DNA of 64,000 nucleotides from Paramecium octaurelia (taxonomy: Eukaryota; Ciliophora; Oligohymenophorea; Peniculida; Parameciidae). The notes beneath the pieces were generated by a model, which made no database searches, had not been told where the DNA came from, and worked only from the letters and a program-made list of their open reading frames with translations. Every line of letters starts with the position of its first letter. Positions within the stretch are counted from its first letter, which is position 1. Below are positions 1-12,205 of the stretch, in pieces. The stretch spans positions 186,001 to 250,000 of the forward strand of contig CAJJDP010000140.1 of the NCBI GenBank assembly GCA_905182995.1. The letters are read 5' to 3'. Position numbers and translations under genes: made by a program.

Positions 1-1351
1 ATTATTGATTTTGAAAATGATTAATTGGAGGAATTATAAACTACTTATGGTTGTGCAGTGACATGTTGGACTCCCATCTCATATGATTCTGTAGCATTTG
101 CATCCAATGGTTAGATTGTGATTACAAAATTCTAATCAAATAAATAGGCTGTAGTATAAATCATTCTGAATTCTTCAAAGGATGACATACATCATGGTTT
201 ATGTTACACCAACAATTAACTATTTTCTATTAGTAAGAATGCAGTAGTGACTAGTTGGAATATTGTTTTGGGAACAAAAACGAAGACCTTTGAAGTTAAA
301 TTTTGTCCTGGTGTTTATTCTCTAATAGCAGTGAATTAAGAAATCATAATAGCTGAACACAAAATTAAGAAGGATTTCATTTTGTTGAATACTAATTTGG
401 AGAAGCAATTCTTTTACAAAGCGAGAGTAAAATAAGTCTTGCATTGTTGTTCAAGTCCCAATCAGTAATTTTTGGCTGTTGTTCAAAAATGTGGATTGCT
501 TTATGATGAAGAAGTGATTTTCCACATTGAAATTGAAATCTATCCCTTCGACAATAAATTAGAGTTCTAGAGAAGAAAGGAGATTGACAATCTTGAGATC
601 AAGACTGTCATGTTTCTCAATGATTCTACTATACAATGTATTCTCAAGATCTCCAAAAGTGTTTATCCTCTCCTGGTTAAATGGAATTTTATAACCAATG
701 AATACAGCGAATCAGAGATGCTGGTTGAGAAATATAAGAGTTGTCAATTATATCAGATTAGATCGGTGTTTAGTTACGATTTTCACAATCCCCCTTCCCA
801 GCAGTTCAATCTCTTTGCTCCCAAAAGAGTGGATGATCAGAATCAAAGCACTGGTATTAGTGTCTATGATGAAAACATCAAACGTTTATTGAAGGTTTAA
901 TTTTAATAGTAATACAACGCTGACGTATTTGGTATGCCAACACCAGATTTGTTGTATGTTTTAAATAACAAGAATTAGATTGAAGTATGGGATGTAGCGA
1001 CCTGTTAATAGGTTCAGAAGGGTATGTTTGTATATTTGATTAGTAGCTGATTGTAGACCAAGCATTATCAAGTAGATAAAGTTCTCTTCTCAGTATTTGT
1101 TTTTAAATGCTCAATCGGAATGGATAATTAGAGATTTGAAATTGGCATAGATTTGCAAAACAAAGGGAGAGATAATAAACAAGTGTCTATTTTTAGATAA
1201 GAAGTGTTTTATTAACTTGAAATCAAACTTGTATGAGTGGGATTTAGTGAGTAATCAATGCAGACAAATTCCACTTTTTAAAGTTTATGACTTTTGCATT
1301 ATTTAAGATAAGATTTTAGCAATTGGTGAGTCCACTATAAAGTTAATTTGA
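1..1351 (+). CDS. WD40-like beta-propeller protein, 5' end missing
   Basis: Read from base 1 in frame 1 with TAA/TAG as Gln, the frame stays open to a TGA at 1349-1351 after one short intron (1022-1043, or to 1046). WD-repeat-like endings recur: VTSWN, IEVWD, EWIIRD and YEWDL, each preceded by hydrophobic beta-strand-like stretches. That supports a propeller used as a protein-binding scaffold, but no specific family (ribosome biogenesis, ciliary or other) can be assigned. About 440 residues are visible and the start lies outside the window. Both possible intron 3' ends keep the frame, so the exact splice site is ambiguous by one codon. Confidence 0.75.
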
Positions 1352-1438
1352 GATATAAGAGATTATTGTATATCTATATTTATATTCATTTTTGAAGAGT
1401 AGAGTATAAATCAATAAAATATTTAAATTAACAAATTA

Positions 1439-2462
1439 ATGTGCGAAGATTCTCGAGCACTCCTCGATGAACTTTTCGGGAAGGAGAGAAATGTGATTGC
1501 GAGTAAGAGGAAAAATGATGCTCATTATTGGAATGACGATGTGTGCAAGAATATACTAGTTTCGAAGTGTTTCAATGATCTTTGGAAGCATACAAAGTAT
1601 GATCATGAGGGAGAATGCAATAAGAGACATGATCAATTCTTCATTAATGAATTCAACAGTGACAGGAGTTTAAAGAAGCAATAGCGAGAGAAGAAATACA
1701 TAGAAGAAGCAATAGGTTTAGTATGAACCTAATAATTATATTAGCTTACATCCAAGATAAGTTGAAGGAAGTAGACAAGATATTGACTAAACATGAAGAG
1801 TAAGTTGAATAATCAAGCAAACTATAAGTGGCGGATAGACCCAAGGAAATTTAAGATAGACTTGACAATATGGAAAGATAGATTAATCTATTGACAGATT
1901 AGAGTGAGAAGATGGGGGAATAAGGAAAGATAGAGGAGTCAGAAAGATTGATAATGGAGGCAGACAATTTAAAGAAGGCTCGAGAAGATGTATTACTTGC
2001 ATATGAGGGTACAAACAATCCATTTAAAACATATAAAATTTGTGAAGTTTGTGGGGCCAGGCAATCTCTATATGAGACAGAGAATAAAGTCAAGTATCTA
2101 TTTTAGTATTAATCTGTTTCTTAGAACACATCTAGATGGAAGAATACATTAAGGGTTTTCAACAATCAGAGTGGAATTGCAAAAGTTACAGGTTCGTAGA
2201 TTGGTATTGGAGAAGATATTGGAAGAAGAAGCTCGGAAGTAGGAATTCAAGGAGGATATAGCAAAGGATAAGGAGTAGGAGAGAGAGAAGTAGAAAGAAA
2301 AGAAGGAAAAGGAGAGATCAAGGAGTAGAGAGAATTCAAGGGAGAAGAGTAAGAAAAAAAGTAGTAAGAAGAAGAAGGATAAAGATAAAGAAAGGAGTAA
2401 ATCAAGAAAACATAACAAGTAAAAATTCAAATTTATATGTTAGGAAACACCACAAGCATTGA
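1439..2462 (+). CDS. LUC7: LUC7-like U1 snRNP-associated splicing factor
   Basis: LUC7 proteins sit in the U1 snRNP and help choose 5' splice sites. The N-terminus (MCEDSRALLDELFGKERN) fits the family start. A first zinc finger follows (VCKNILVSKCF ... CNKRHDQFF). A helical middle part leads to the second finger, CEVCGA ... HLDGRIHQGF, whose conserved histidines are recovered only when an intron at 2094-2124 is removed. The tail is rich in RS, KE and KK. Three introns are inferred: 1716-1744 (starting GTT, less certain), 2094-2124 and 2419-2443. Removing the last brings TGA 2460-2462 into frame; otherwise the frame would run into the next gene. A splicing factor in a genome of minute introns is expected. 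Confidence 0.88.
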
Positions 2463-2572
2463 AATATAACAGTCAATATATATATATTTATGCGTGTTAA
2501 ATAATATTTTACATTCCTTCTTGTTTTCAATTGTTATATCAATATAAATATAGTATTTAAATATAAATAATA

Positions 2573-3147
2573 ATGCCTCCTAAAAAATAAAAAGATGATG
2601 GAGCACAAAACAATGCAGCCAAAATCACTATGCTCGATTTTGAAGCCAAAAGATTGTAGATGAGAATTGTGGAAGAACAGATGCGAGCTGATCGTTCTAA
2701 AACATAAGAGATGCAGTTACAATAAAAATATTTAAGTCTTGAGAAGGACTTCAAAGGAGAAAAGGAAAAGCTATTCAATATCAGTACTGATATGAATAGA
2801 CAGTATAAATAAATGCAGGATGAATTACTTAAAGATATCAATGAGTTGAATGCTACTGTCAAAGAGAAAGATGAAGTTATTAGTACGAAAATACATCTAT
2901 ATACCTAGAAACCAAAGAATAATAAATAACCGATTATCGAGCTAGTTATGAGGAGAAACTGAAGAAGAAGGACTAGGATATTTCAGAATTAAGAAAGAAG
3001 ATAGATGACATGTCATTAGAATTTGCAGATATGCTTAAAGAGACACTTAACAAAATGCAGGAGCGTATTGAGTTGGCTTAATGGGATAACAATTCAGATA
3101 ATTAAGTTATGAGAAATTTCAAGGAAGCCTCAGGTTTTGGGAATTGA
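2573..3147 (+). CDS. Coiled-coil protein, possibly DRC12/CCDC153-like
   Basis: The ATG at 2573 begins MPPKKQKDDG, and one 26-nt intron (2883-2908) is needed to escape a TGA. The product is about 182 residues, almost wholly charged helix with heptad-like leucines, and contains the segment ADMLKETLNKMQERIEL near the C-terminus. The basic MPPK start, length and that segment resemble CCDC153/DRC12, a small subunit of the axonemal nexin-dynein regulatory complex. This is pattern memory, not an alignment, so the family name is tentative; the gene itself is well supported by frame continuity. It follows LUC7 after 110 bp. Confidence 0.7.
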
Positions 3148-4005
3148 GGATGAAAAATACAAGTATTCATTACAATATTATTATTATATCTCAAATATCA
3201 ATATATTTTTGATAACTATCAAGTAATCTACTAATTACTACTCATATTAAAGAGTCATTTGAAAGTACTTGGAATAGAAAGCATGTACATCTAAAAATTC
3301 TAAATAATTTTATTATAAATTATTTCCTATTTGATTCATTAATCTACTCATATAAGAAGTAGATTAACAATAATAATCTGAGCGTTTTAGTTAATTGTAT
3401 TTTGTAATTCTTATTCTAATATACTTTTAAAATTAATTATTTTTCGTGAATTTTCGTGATTTATTATATAACCTTTCTGCCTTAATATTTAATTTACAGT
3501 AGGGGATGAAGAAATTGAATTCATGAATTAGATTAGAAGTCTTAAGAAATCAGTTAATTATTCAAGGCTATATTTGATTGAAATCTCACTCTAATTATAT
3601 GCTACGAAGTAACATGTGATGGCAAGTGCTCGATAAATTTCGTATGAAAATCAAAAATTAACGCTTATAATACTTCAAAGCATTAATGAAAGTAATAAAA
3701 TATTTATGGTACTTAAATTTTTAATAACACTGCAAAATGTAATTATTTAATATTCTATATGATTGACTGAATGGCAATCTTTATGGTTTAATTTTAAACG
3801 ACAGTACAGAAGCATTAAATCAATTATTTGTATTCAATGATAATAAATTTAGAACTTCTCAACAACAGAGCATTGATTAATAGTTATAGTATAATATAGT
3901 TTCGCAAATTAAGGTTTTCTTCACTTGAATGCATATGGAAATTCATTACATGTAGTGACATTAATATTTACAAAATATTCTAAAAATTACAATCAAGTTA
4001 ATATT
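3148..4005. other. AT-rich interval with one weak open frame
   Basis: No gene could be established in this 858-bp interval. An open frame at 3523-3762 (+) starts MNQIRSLKKSV and has protein-like composition. A second, different frame from about 3771 to 3930 also reads as plausible protein. No intron joining them cleanly was found, so this may be a decayed gene or chance openness, since only TGA stops. Confidence 0.4.
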
Positions 4006-4892
4006 ATGATTAATAAATATATATTGTTATTCATCACAAGTACTTTTGCATACTTAGATGATATTTATGGAGTATTGGAATAAAATGAAATCAAGAATTT
4101 CACAATTTAAGGTTACTATACCACATAAGTTTCATTTTTGTCATTTCAGGGCCCCATCTAATTTGCTAGGGTATCAGAGGATGGAAAATTAGTTGAATTG
4201 AAACCAATACCTGGAACATATTTCTTTTATGATTATTTGAATCTCACAGATTCATCATCTGTAACATATAGAGCTTATGGCTCAAAAGGAGGAGCAACAT
4301 ATCCGCAATATAAATTTTCAGTATAACTTCATCATTATATTAGACTTCAAACCGATAAATTGATTATTAGACTCCCTCTCTTGCAGTATATAAGAATCAA
4401 CCTATAAACCATAGATCTGAGGATGGTTATCTCATTCTCGACATCCCAATGGTTTTATAAAATGATGGAACCTTCATCAAAAACGCACACTTTTTATTTA
4501 ATGTTGGCCATTAAGAAGATAAGGAGTTACTCAAATTGAGTTCGTCATATCTATACTCTTCAAAAGAATAGCCAAAGGATTATTACTAATCAGATTATAA
4601 TGAAATGACATTTTCGAACTATTACACAACCTTTTATATCAAATTGGAGCCAACAAATACTTATGATTATTTCGCAGTGATATTATAGAATTATGAATTA
4701 CCCATTGGTGGTTCTACTTTTACAATAAATTACAATGATTCAAAATCAAACACATGGATTTGGATCTTGGTTACTTTAATTGTTGTTGTGTTGATCATCT
4801 TTGCTGGGTGGTACTTGAATCATCTAAAAAGAAAGAGGGAAGTGAGAGAGGACCCATAAAACTTTTAGTAGACATTTTAATAATTTAGTTGA
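4006..4892 (+). CDS. Single-pass membrane protein with signal peptide, unknown function
   Basis: The ATG at 4006 starts a short hydrophobic leader (MINKYILLFITSTFAYL) typical of a cleaved signal peptide. About 235 residues of predicted lumenal or extracellular sequence follow, with several N-x-S/T sites. Near residue 245 a strong transmembrane helix (WIWILVTLIVVVLIIFAGWY) is followed by a basic stop-transfer HLKRKR and a short Gln-rich tail. One 23-nt intron (4321-4343) falls exactly between codons. Topology is therefore type I. No domain family is recognised. Confidence 0.78.
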
Positions 4893-5501
4893 TTTTATAT
4901 ATAATATACATTAAATATTTAATAAAATAATAAAATCAAAATGAACTTATCACAACTATAAGGAGTGCTTATGTAAGAACCAATAATAATCATGTTGCTT
5001 TGTTATTTGCAATGACATGCTATGTAAATTGTTCAGGTTGTAACACATGAGTGAGAAATTTTAGTGATTAGATGCCCACATAAATTGCAAAATAATCCTA
5101 GAACTATAAAGAGGACTTGGTTTCCACTGTTTTATATTAAGTTTATCACAAGATTTAATTTCTTAAAAGATACCTTAAATGATATCTTCTAAGAATTCGA
5201 AATTATTAAATTCCTTGTTTGAAATCTCAATTATTATAAAGATATGTTGCTGTTGCTGATAAATCTACATAATATTCTTAAATGAATGTATGTTTTAATA
5301 TTAACTGATATAAAAAGTATGGTCTAACAATTTATATATAATAATCTATTTATATATTAATAATACCCTCTATTGCAGACCATAAAATTTAAATTCATGA
5401 ATAGATAAGGATTAGTTTAAATCATTTTATTGGATTTCTATTAATTATTTCATGTCGCTTGTTAGTATAATTTTTATATAAATCAAAGTGTAATAAACCG
5501 A
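4893..5501. other. Intergenic, no gene recognised
   Basis: About 600 bp of AT-rich sequence with TGA in all frames of both strands at short intervals. A 24-codon frame from 4941 and a frame near 5190-5260 are too short to support. It presumably holds the 3' end of the upstream gene and the promoter of the kinase at 5502. Confidence 0.5.
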
Positions 5502-6804
5502 ATGAATAATCCATATTAACCTTATCGACCATATTCTATAGTAGGGAATACTCCTCGACAGAATCCAAACATACTCTCTTATGTGGATTCTGTGTTGCAG
5601 AAATCAAGGAATACGTATGGACACCGACCATCAGATCCTTAGGCTAGATATTCATAATCTTATGCTAATACAGGGATCATAAAAACAGATACAGATGTTA
5701 AGAACTTAGGAAGTTCTCCTTTACTTGTTTCTCAAAAATCAATGGTGCAACAATAGACATTGAAAAGCAAACTCGAATACGTATCTCCTAAGAAAAGTGA
5801 CTAAATTTAATTTCCAGCAGAGCAGTATCAAATCACTGGTTTTGTAAGTAATAACAATAAAGTGGAGAATCAAAATGTATGGATATAATTATTTTTAAGA
5901 AGGTGTAAGTGATTTCAGAGTAAGAGAAAAATGAGGTGCCAAAATATAAGAATTTTATAACAATCAAGAGATTGGGTGTGGGTAAATACAGCCAAGTGTT
6001 TTTGGCAATTTAGATTCAGACGGGATTCTTGGTTGCATTGAAAGTGATACAGAAAGCATAAATAATCAAGGAGAAGATGTAAGGTCAATTGGCTTGGGAA
6101 ATCAAAATTCAATATCTCCTAGAACATCCCAATATCACAAGATTGTATACTTTCTTTTAAACTTGTAAGATTAATAAAATATCTGCTTAGAAACTGAAAT
6201 CGTTTTAGTGTTAGAATATTGTTCTCATGGACAATTGAACACTGTCCAACAGACGAAACAGAATAAGAAATTCGTTGAAAAGGAGGCAGCACAATTGGTT
6301 TAATAGATTACATTTGCGTTGATGTACATTCACAATCAAGATGTCATCCATAGAGACATTAAGCCAGACAATATTTTATTGAGTTTTGGATAGGTTAAAC
6401 TAGCAGACTTCTCATTCTGCGTATATTCTCCAGATGAATACAGACAAACTCAATGTGGGACATTGATATATGCATCTCCTGAAATCTTAGAAGGGGACAT
6501 GTATGATAAGAAGATAGACATATGGGGTTTGGGAGTTTTAACTTATGAGCTTTGTTTTGGCAAGCCTCCCTGGAAGGAGAACCAATAAGAGTTAATGAAA
6601 ACAGTATCTATATCTTTAATATAGGCATGCTTCATGATACCTTATACTGCATCTAGGGATCTGAGGGATTTCATAGAAAACCTAGTTAAACGGTTGTCTC
6701 GGGAGAGATACACAGCATAACAGGCCTATAATCATGCATGGTTGCAGAGGAGTATGTAGGTGCTTCCGTTTTACATTTAATCTAATGAAGCTTTATTTAA
6801 TTGA
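5502..6804 (+). CDS. Aurora-like protein kinase with DFG changed to DFS
   Basis: After an N-terminal region of about 145 residues, all kinase subdomains appear in order: Gly-rich loop GVGKYSQVFLAI, VAIK-type lysine (VALKVI), alphaC glutamate (AWEIKI), HPNITRLYTFF, hinge VLEYCSHG, catalytic HRDIKPDN, DFSFCV in place of DFG, activation loop RQTQCGTLIYASPE, and DIWGLGVLTYE. The order and wording (HPNI-RLY, CGTL-Y, GKPPW) match Aurora kinases, which act in mitosis and, in ciliates, cilia. Introns are at 5877-5899 (ends AAG) and 6165-6190. The DFG glycine is replaced by serine, while the HRD Asp, DFG Asp and beta3 Lys remain, so activity is possible. The stop TGA overlaps a downstream ATG by one base. 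Confidence 0.87.
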
Positions 6805-6945
6805 TGGATATTATGTTTTATTGTATAAAATTAATCTAATTCAATTGATTCAGGTTTTGCTGATTTGATTCAAGAGTCAGAAGGTGATTGGGTGTATGGA
6901 TACTCTATTAGTACTTAGGGAAGAATAGATGAAAGTAAGAATTGA
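6804..6945 (+). CDS. Possible short ORF or alternative 3' exon of the kinase gene
   Basis: An ATG overlapping the kinase stop opens a frame that, after removal of a 31-nt intron (6823-6853), encodes ADLIQESEGDWVYGYSIS and ends at TGA 6943. It is also in frame with the kinase if a 35-nt intron starting GTAGGTGC at about 6750 removes the present stop. So it is either an alternative kinase C-terminus or chance. In this window stop/start overlaps have usually meant a hidden intron (for example at 9658 and 11460). Weak evidence. Confidence 0.3.
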
Positions 6946-7047
6946 GACTTGAGATATTAAATTTATTTGGAGTTCAAAAATTAGATCAACACGATAATGC
7001 ATAGGAGATGAGTATATATAAGTTTGAAATAATTATATAATATCTAT

Positions 7048-7572
7048 TCACAGTTGATTGAGGACGATTTCATTTATCTTTTAGTAAAAGTCATTAAAGG
7101 GAATTAAAAAGTCCAATTCATTTGGAGGTTAAAATTGGAAATTGGATTGGTCAAATAACTATTGAAATTGGAGGTCTTGGTCAGTCATTTTGAAGGTGCG
7201 TTTTGAGACTTTGCAAGGTACAACAATGAGTTTGGATTTAGATTTCTTTAATCTATAAATGAGTCTATAGTTATCTGAATCAAAGGTGACTAATTTCTTC
7301 CTGGGACTTACTAGATCATTCAATTTTTGTGATAAATCATCTATGGGGAGGACATCTTCTTCAGGTCCTTCAGTTTTTGAGATGTCATGTATGATAAGAT
7401 CATCCAGATCAAGATCTTCTTCAGTTTTGCAGATTTCTGGGGTAGCTGAAAAGTCTATTTTCTGGACAACTATATTGTTGAGTAAATCTTGGACATATTT
7501 GGCACCAAAGGTTTTGTCGAAGCTCTTCTATTTCTTTTTGAAAGTATACAATTTACGGATAGTAGTGTTCAT
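7048..7572 (-). CDS. Small protein of unknown function
   Basis: A single uninterrupted frame of 174 residues runs from ATG at 7572 to TGA at 7048, using TAA/TAG as Gln five times. The product starts MNTTIRKLYTFKKK, has an acidic middle (EEDLDLDDLIIHD) and ends with aromatic/Gln-rich sequence. Codon use and the absence of TGA over 525 bp favour a real gene. No domain is recognised. It faces the kinase tail-to-tail and lies 80 bp downstream of RPL23A on the same strand. Confidence 0.68.
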
Positions 7573-7651
7573 AAATTTAACGAATAATATAAAAAATAAT
7601 AGATATATTTATATATATATATTTTACTATGCAATAAAATGACTTTGTCAC

Positions 7652-8126
7652 TCAGATGATTCCGATTTTGTTGGCCAAATTGAGTGCGTCGTTTTCACCT
7701 CCCAATCTGATGTATGCCTTCTTTTTGCCTCCGAAGGTATTTAAGATCTGAATATAGGCATGTAAATATTACGTTGACTTTTCTCACTTTGACTTCGTAG
7801 ATCTTAGAGAATGCTCTTTTAATTTATGGTTTAGTTGCTTTTTAATTGACATAGAAGACCATGGTATTTTCATCTTCCATCTTCTTCATGTCCTTTTCTG
7901 TAATGAGAGGATGTTTGAGGACATTTTAGAAATCCAAACCTTTGGTAATGGGTTTCAATTATCTGGTCAATCTGGTGAATCTAGGTTTCCTTGCAAGTGC
8001 CAAAGGTTTGGCTGTGTGGAATCTATTTTGGAAATGAGTTCTGGCTCTAATAACCTTCTTTGCAACTCTAGCATTTTTAGCAGCCTTCTAAGCTTTTTGT
8101 GTAGTTGTTGTCTGTCCCTTTGGCAT
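7652..8126 (-). CDS. RPL23A: Ribosomal protein uL23 (RPL23A)
   Basis: uL23 binds 23S/28S rRNA at the polypeptide exit of the large subunit. The 149-residue product has the eukaryotic Lys/Ala-rich N-terminal extension, then HPLITEKDMKKMEDENTMVFYV, KPQIKRAFSKIYEVKVRKVN, GGKKKAYIRL and the conserved C-terminus DALNLANKIGII. A 25-nt intron (7748-7772) separates KVRKVN from ILNTFGG and preserves the frame. The length is normal for the family (about 150-156). Confidence 0.95.
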
Positions 8127-8192
8127 TTTATTTAAAATAATTTTTTAAATCTTTTTTCTTTCTGAATTAATTAATAGAGATTTTTAATATAA

Positions 8193-9262
<1,070 letters not shown>

Positions 9263-9421
9263 TAATTTATTTAAAATGTCAGAAAAAAATAATGAAATCG
9301 AAAGAGGATTATTTGGATTAATAATAAAAATGCGTAAATTATAAAGAATATAAAATTATTCATTAAATGTATCCAAATACATATGTTATTGTTTTATGGA
9401 ATATTAATTTTTGCGTATTGA

Positions 9422-11066
9422 ATGAGTTTGACATTCGAGAGACTCAAGAAACAAGATTTATTGTTGGCAGCTGTCCTTTACGAGAAAATACCCAAAGAGG
9501 AATTGATTCAACATCTGAGTCAAGTCAAGGGAGAACAATTTGATTTGATTGACTCATGGAGCTATGAGGCCCTGGAAGCCGAAGTCAAACTCATGGTCGA
9601 GAAAAAGCATGATGAATTCAGGAGGACCAGGTATGAATACAAGATATCATAAGAACAATGAGCATTGAGGAGGAGATCCTACTTAAACCGAATGTCATAA
9701 TCAATGATGAGAAACACTACAGAGAGACGATCTCATGCAAACAATTGCCTCCAAATAGGATTGTCTTGTATTACGTTGAGAATCCTCAAATTATCATACA
9801 GCCCAGAATTCCAGAATATAAGATAATAGAAGGCAACACATTCACCCCAAATTATGTGAACTATTGTGTAGTCGTTGGACAATTCGGTTCCAATGTGTGG
9901 AGAAGAGTCGAACACTTCTATTGGCTACAAGAGTCCTTACAGTAGTAATATCCAGATAGTTTGATACCACCACTTCCTGCTAAAACCCTATTTAGAAAGT
10001 TCACGCCTGAACACATTTCCAAAAGATGCAAAATGTTAGAGCAATTCTTGAGTGCTATCCTAAATAACCATTTGTTGAGACAGTCCGACTTTATTGAAGG
10101 CTTTTTGTTTATAGATGATGATATCAAATTCAAATAATTATTGGCTGCTTCCACAGTGTTGAAACAACCAACCAAATTTAGTGATTATGCAAACCAAGAA
10201 GGATAGGTCATTCTGGAATTCAATCCAATGATGGATAAGTACTTCATGGACATTAATAAGTAATAACAAATTCTATCCATAGTTACATGTTGAACACTAA
10301 TGACATCTACAAAGAGTTGACTGACAACTCTAGGTTTCTGGTAACCTCTATGAAGGATTTCATTGTCAAAGTCAAGAATCTGGGAGGCAGCATTGGTTCT
10401 CTGAAGGAAGCTACGAAGGCCTTCAATTTAAAAAATATTGTTGGTAGTCTCCCTTTATTGGAATTTGTGTATACTCTACTGGAGGAATACTTGGTAGATT
10501 GGAGCACCAATCTAAGCAAGCTGGCCAACACCTTGAATGAAAATCTGTATGAGTTCTTCAGATTTTAGAGGGACATGCAAAATCAGTGTGTGGAATTGAT
10601 TTCCAATAGAAACAAAGCCCAATCCAGGTACCTCAAGGAGTTCTAGGATTTGATGAAGAAGAAACACAAATACTTTACTACTGAACCCATTGAGAAATGG
10701 GAAATGGTTACGGAAATGGATAGGATAAAGATTAAGCAGAGTTAGGTACTCTCCTACCATTTCATGTTGCCTAAAGAAACTCAAGAGGTTGAAGATTTGA
10801 AGATGAGATTCGCATACATCAACAGATAAGCATACCAATAAATCACTCAGTACTTCGATAATAAGGGTATATCTTATACGACGAGAATGTGCAATATGAG
10901 TATACGGAAGAAGGAGAATGCTGCTTAGCATACGCAACACGTGGAAAGGATAGCCTCGCAGTTTATGCAGATTGTGGCTATGAGGAATGGTGAGATTCCG
11001 AATCTGAAACAGGAATGGATCGATCAATACCTCAATCCACTCAGAATTAGTTGCATTGTTAAGTGA
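9422..11066 (+). CDS. Sorting nexin-like protein (PX domain and helical tail)
   Basis: Sorting nexins bind phosphoinositides on endosomes. An N-terminal helical part joins, through an intron at 9631-9653 (ends AAG), to a PX domain with NYCVVVGQFG, WRRVEHFYWLQESL and the proline signature YPDSLIPPLPAK. After intron 10260-10282 a long helical region with charged heptads follows to TGA 11064, consistent with a BAR-type C-terminus. The two halves look like overlapping ORFs (ATGA at 9658) until the intron is removed, after which they form one 532-residue protein. The PX assignment is firm; BAR is inferred from helicity only. Confidence 0.82.
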
Positions 11067-11102
11067 GTATTGGGCCACAATTATTTTATAATAATTTATT
11101 AA

Positions 11103-12148
11103 TCATTATAATTTCATTATGGCCACATTGGTGCATTCTTCAAATTTGCCATTAGAATATTAAATCATTCCTTTTTTATAAATGAAGGTGCCATCACTCA
11201 ATCCAATCAACCCGTCCAAACCATTCAATGCATTTATTAACAAGTGCTGATAGTTCTTGGCATCACTTTGATTCATCATCTTGTAATCATTCTCATCGAT
11301 CTTCTTATTCCTTTCTATTAATTTTATTTCCACCTCCACCGGGTCTTTGTAGTAAAGACTTGCGATCTGTTGAGCCTTCCTTAGAATTTAAACTAAGATT
11401 TTAGTATAGATGCTGATGCTTTCAGGCAAAGCATTCCCATTGAATCTGGATTCATTGCTCATTGTTGAAATTACCAAAAAGAATCTATACAGAAGTAATA
11501 GTTATTAATAGCATACCCAAAAACAAACCCTGTTATGAGGATGATAATCATTTCAAAGAAATCAATGTCAAAACAAGTTATGAACAATTAGAATACAATC
11601 AAACCACTTGTTAAGATATATAAAGATTATTGATGCAATTACAGATCTTTCTCATTATTAGCAGATAGGACACTCAAAAATTGTGCTAGCACTTGTCCTC
11701 CATAAGTGAATATTATCATCAAAGCTACATTCATATTATTCACAGCTTTTATGCAGGCAAATAAAAAATAGAATAGAATTACGAATAGTATATAGAGTAT
11801 TGAATTATCTATTACAAGAGACAACACTGATATGAATAGAAGTGCTCCTAAAAACAAATACAGAAAATATCCATTTTGATTAAAGAATGCATTCATCGAT
11901 TCAAAATCAATCTAGTTAGTATAAATAAGCTACTAAATTAAACAACGCAATGAAATAGCATAGGAGCATCATAAAGTAGAGTTTAGTTAGGTGGTGGAGG
12001 TGAAGGTGCAAATGTTCCGATGAATTTGAATTGATATTCTCTTATTCCGGTAGTTAATGATTATATTGCAAATTCTGATTAACCTACATGGATTACCCTA
12101 ATCTTGGAGATATCACATATCTGGATTGAGCATTCGGAATAAAGGCAT
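11103..12148 (-). CDS. Multi-spanning membrane protein, unknown function
   Basis: Three apparent ORFs on the minus strand (ending near 11893, 11459 and 11103) become one 320-residue protein when short introns are removed: 11485-11516, 11912-11943 (or a 35-nt version) and a 19-nt one near 12100-12118. The N-terminal part contains a proline run (APSPPPPN). Five strong hydrophobic segments follow (for example YFLYLFLGALLFISVLS, LYILFVILFYFLFACI, MIIILITGFVFGFFLVIS), then a soluble helical C-terminus. The start is uncertain: an ATG at 12148 requires the unusual GTG-starting 19-nt intron. No family is recognised. Confidence 0.6.
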
Positions 12149-12205
12149 TGGGGGTTTAACTGCTAAACATTAATTTATATGTGAAATTATTTATTTTAAT
12201 AAATC

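Noticed and set aside
2463..2572. LUC7 fused to the downstream coiled-coil gene
   Set aside because: They are in one open frame only if the 25-nt intron at 2419-2443 is retained; splicing it brings in TGA 2460, giving a normal LUC7 tail.
7048..7206. Plus-strand reading EDDFIYLLVKVIKGNQ as an exon downstream of the kinase
   Set aside because: The minus strand has a clean 174-residue uninterrupted gene over the same bases; the plus-strand reading needs several weak introns.
10512..11078. 188-codon minus-strand ORF
   Set aside because: Antisense of the sorting nexin helical tail, which continues a PX protein in frame on the plus strand.
12148..12170. Alternative start at 12170 with one continuous frame to 11912
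   Set aside because: It yields a His/Leu run and a GTAG intron; the alternative frame with the proline run and better codon use was preferred. Not fully excluded.
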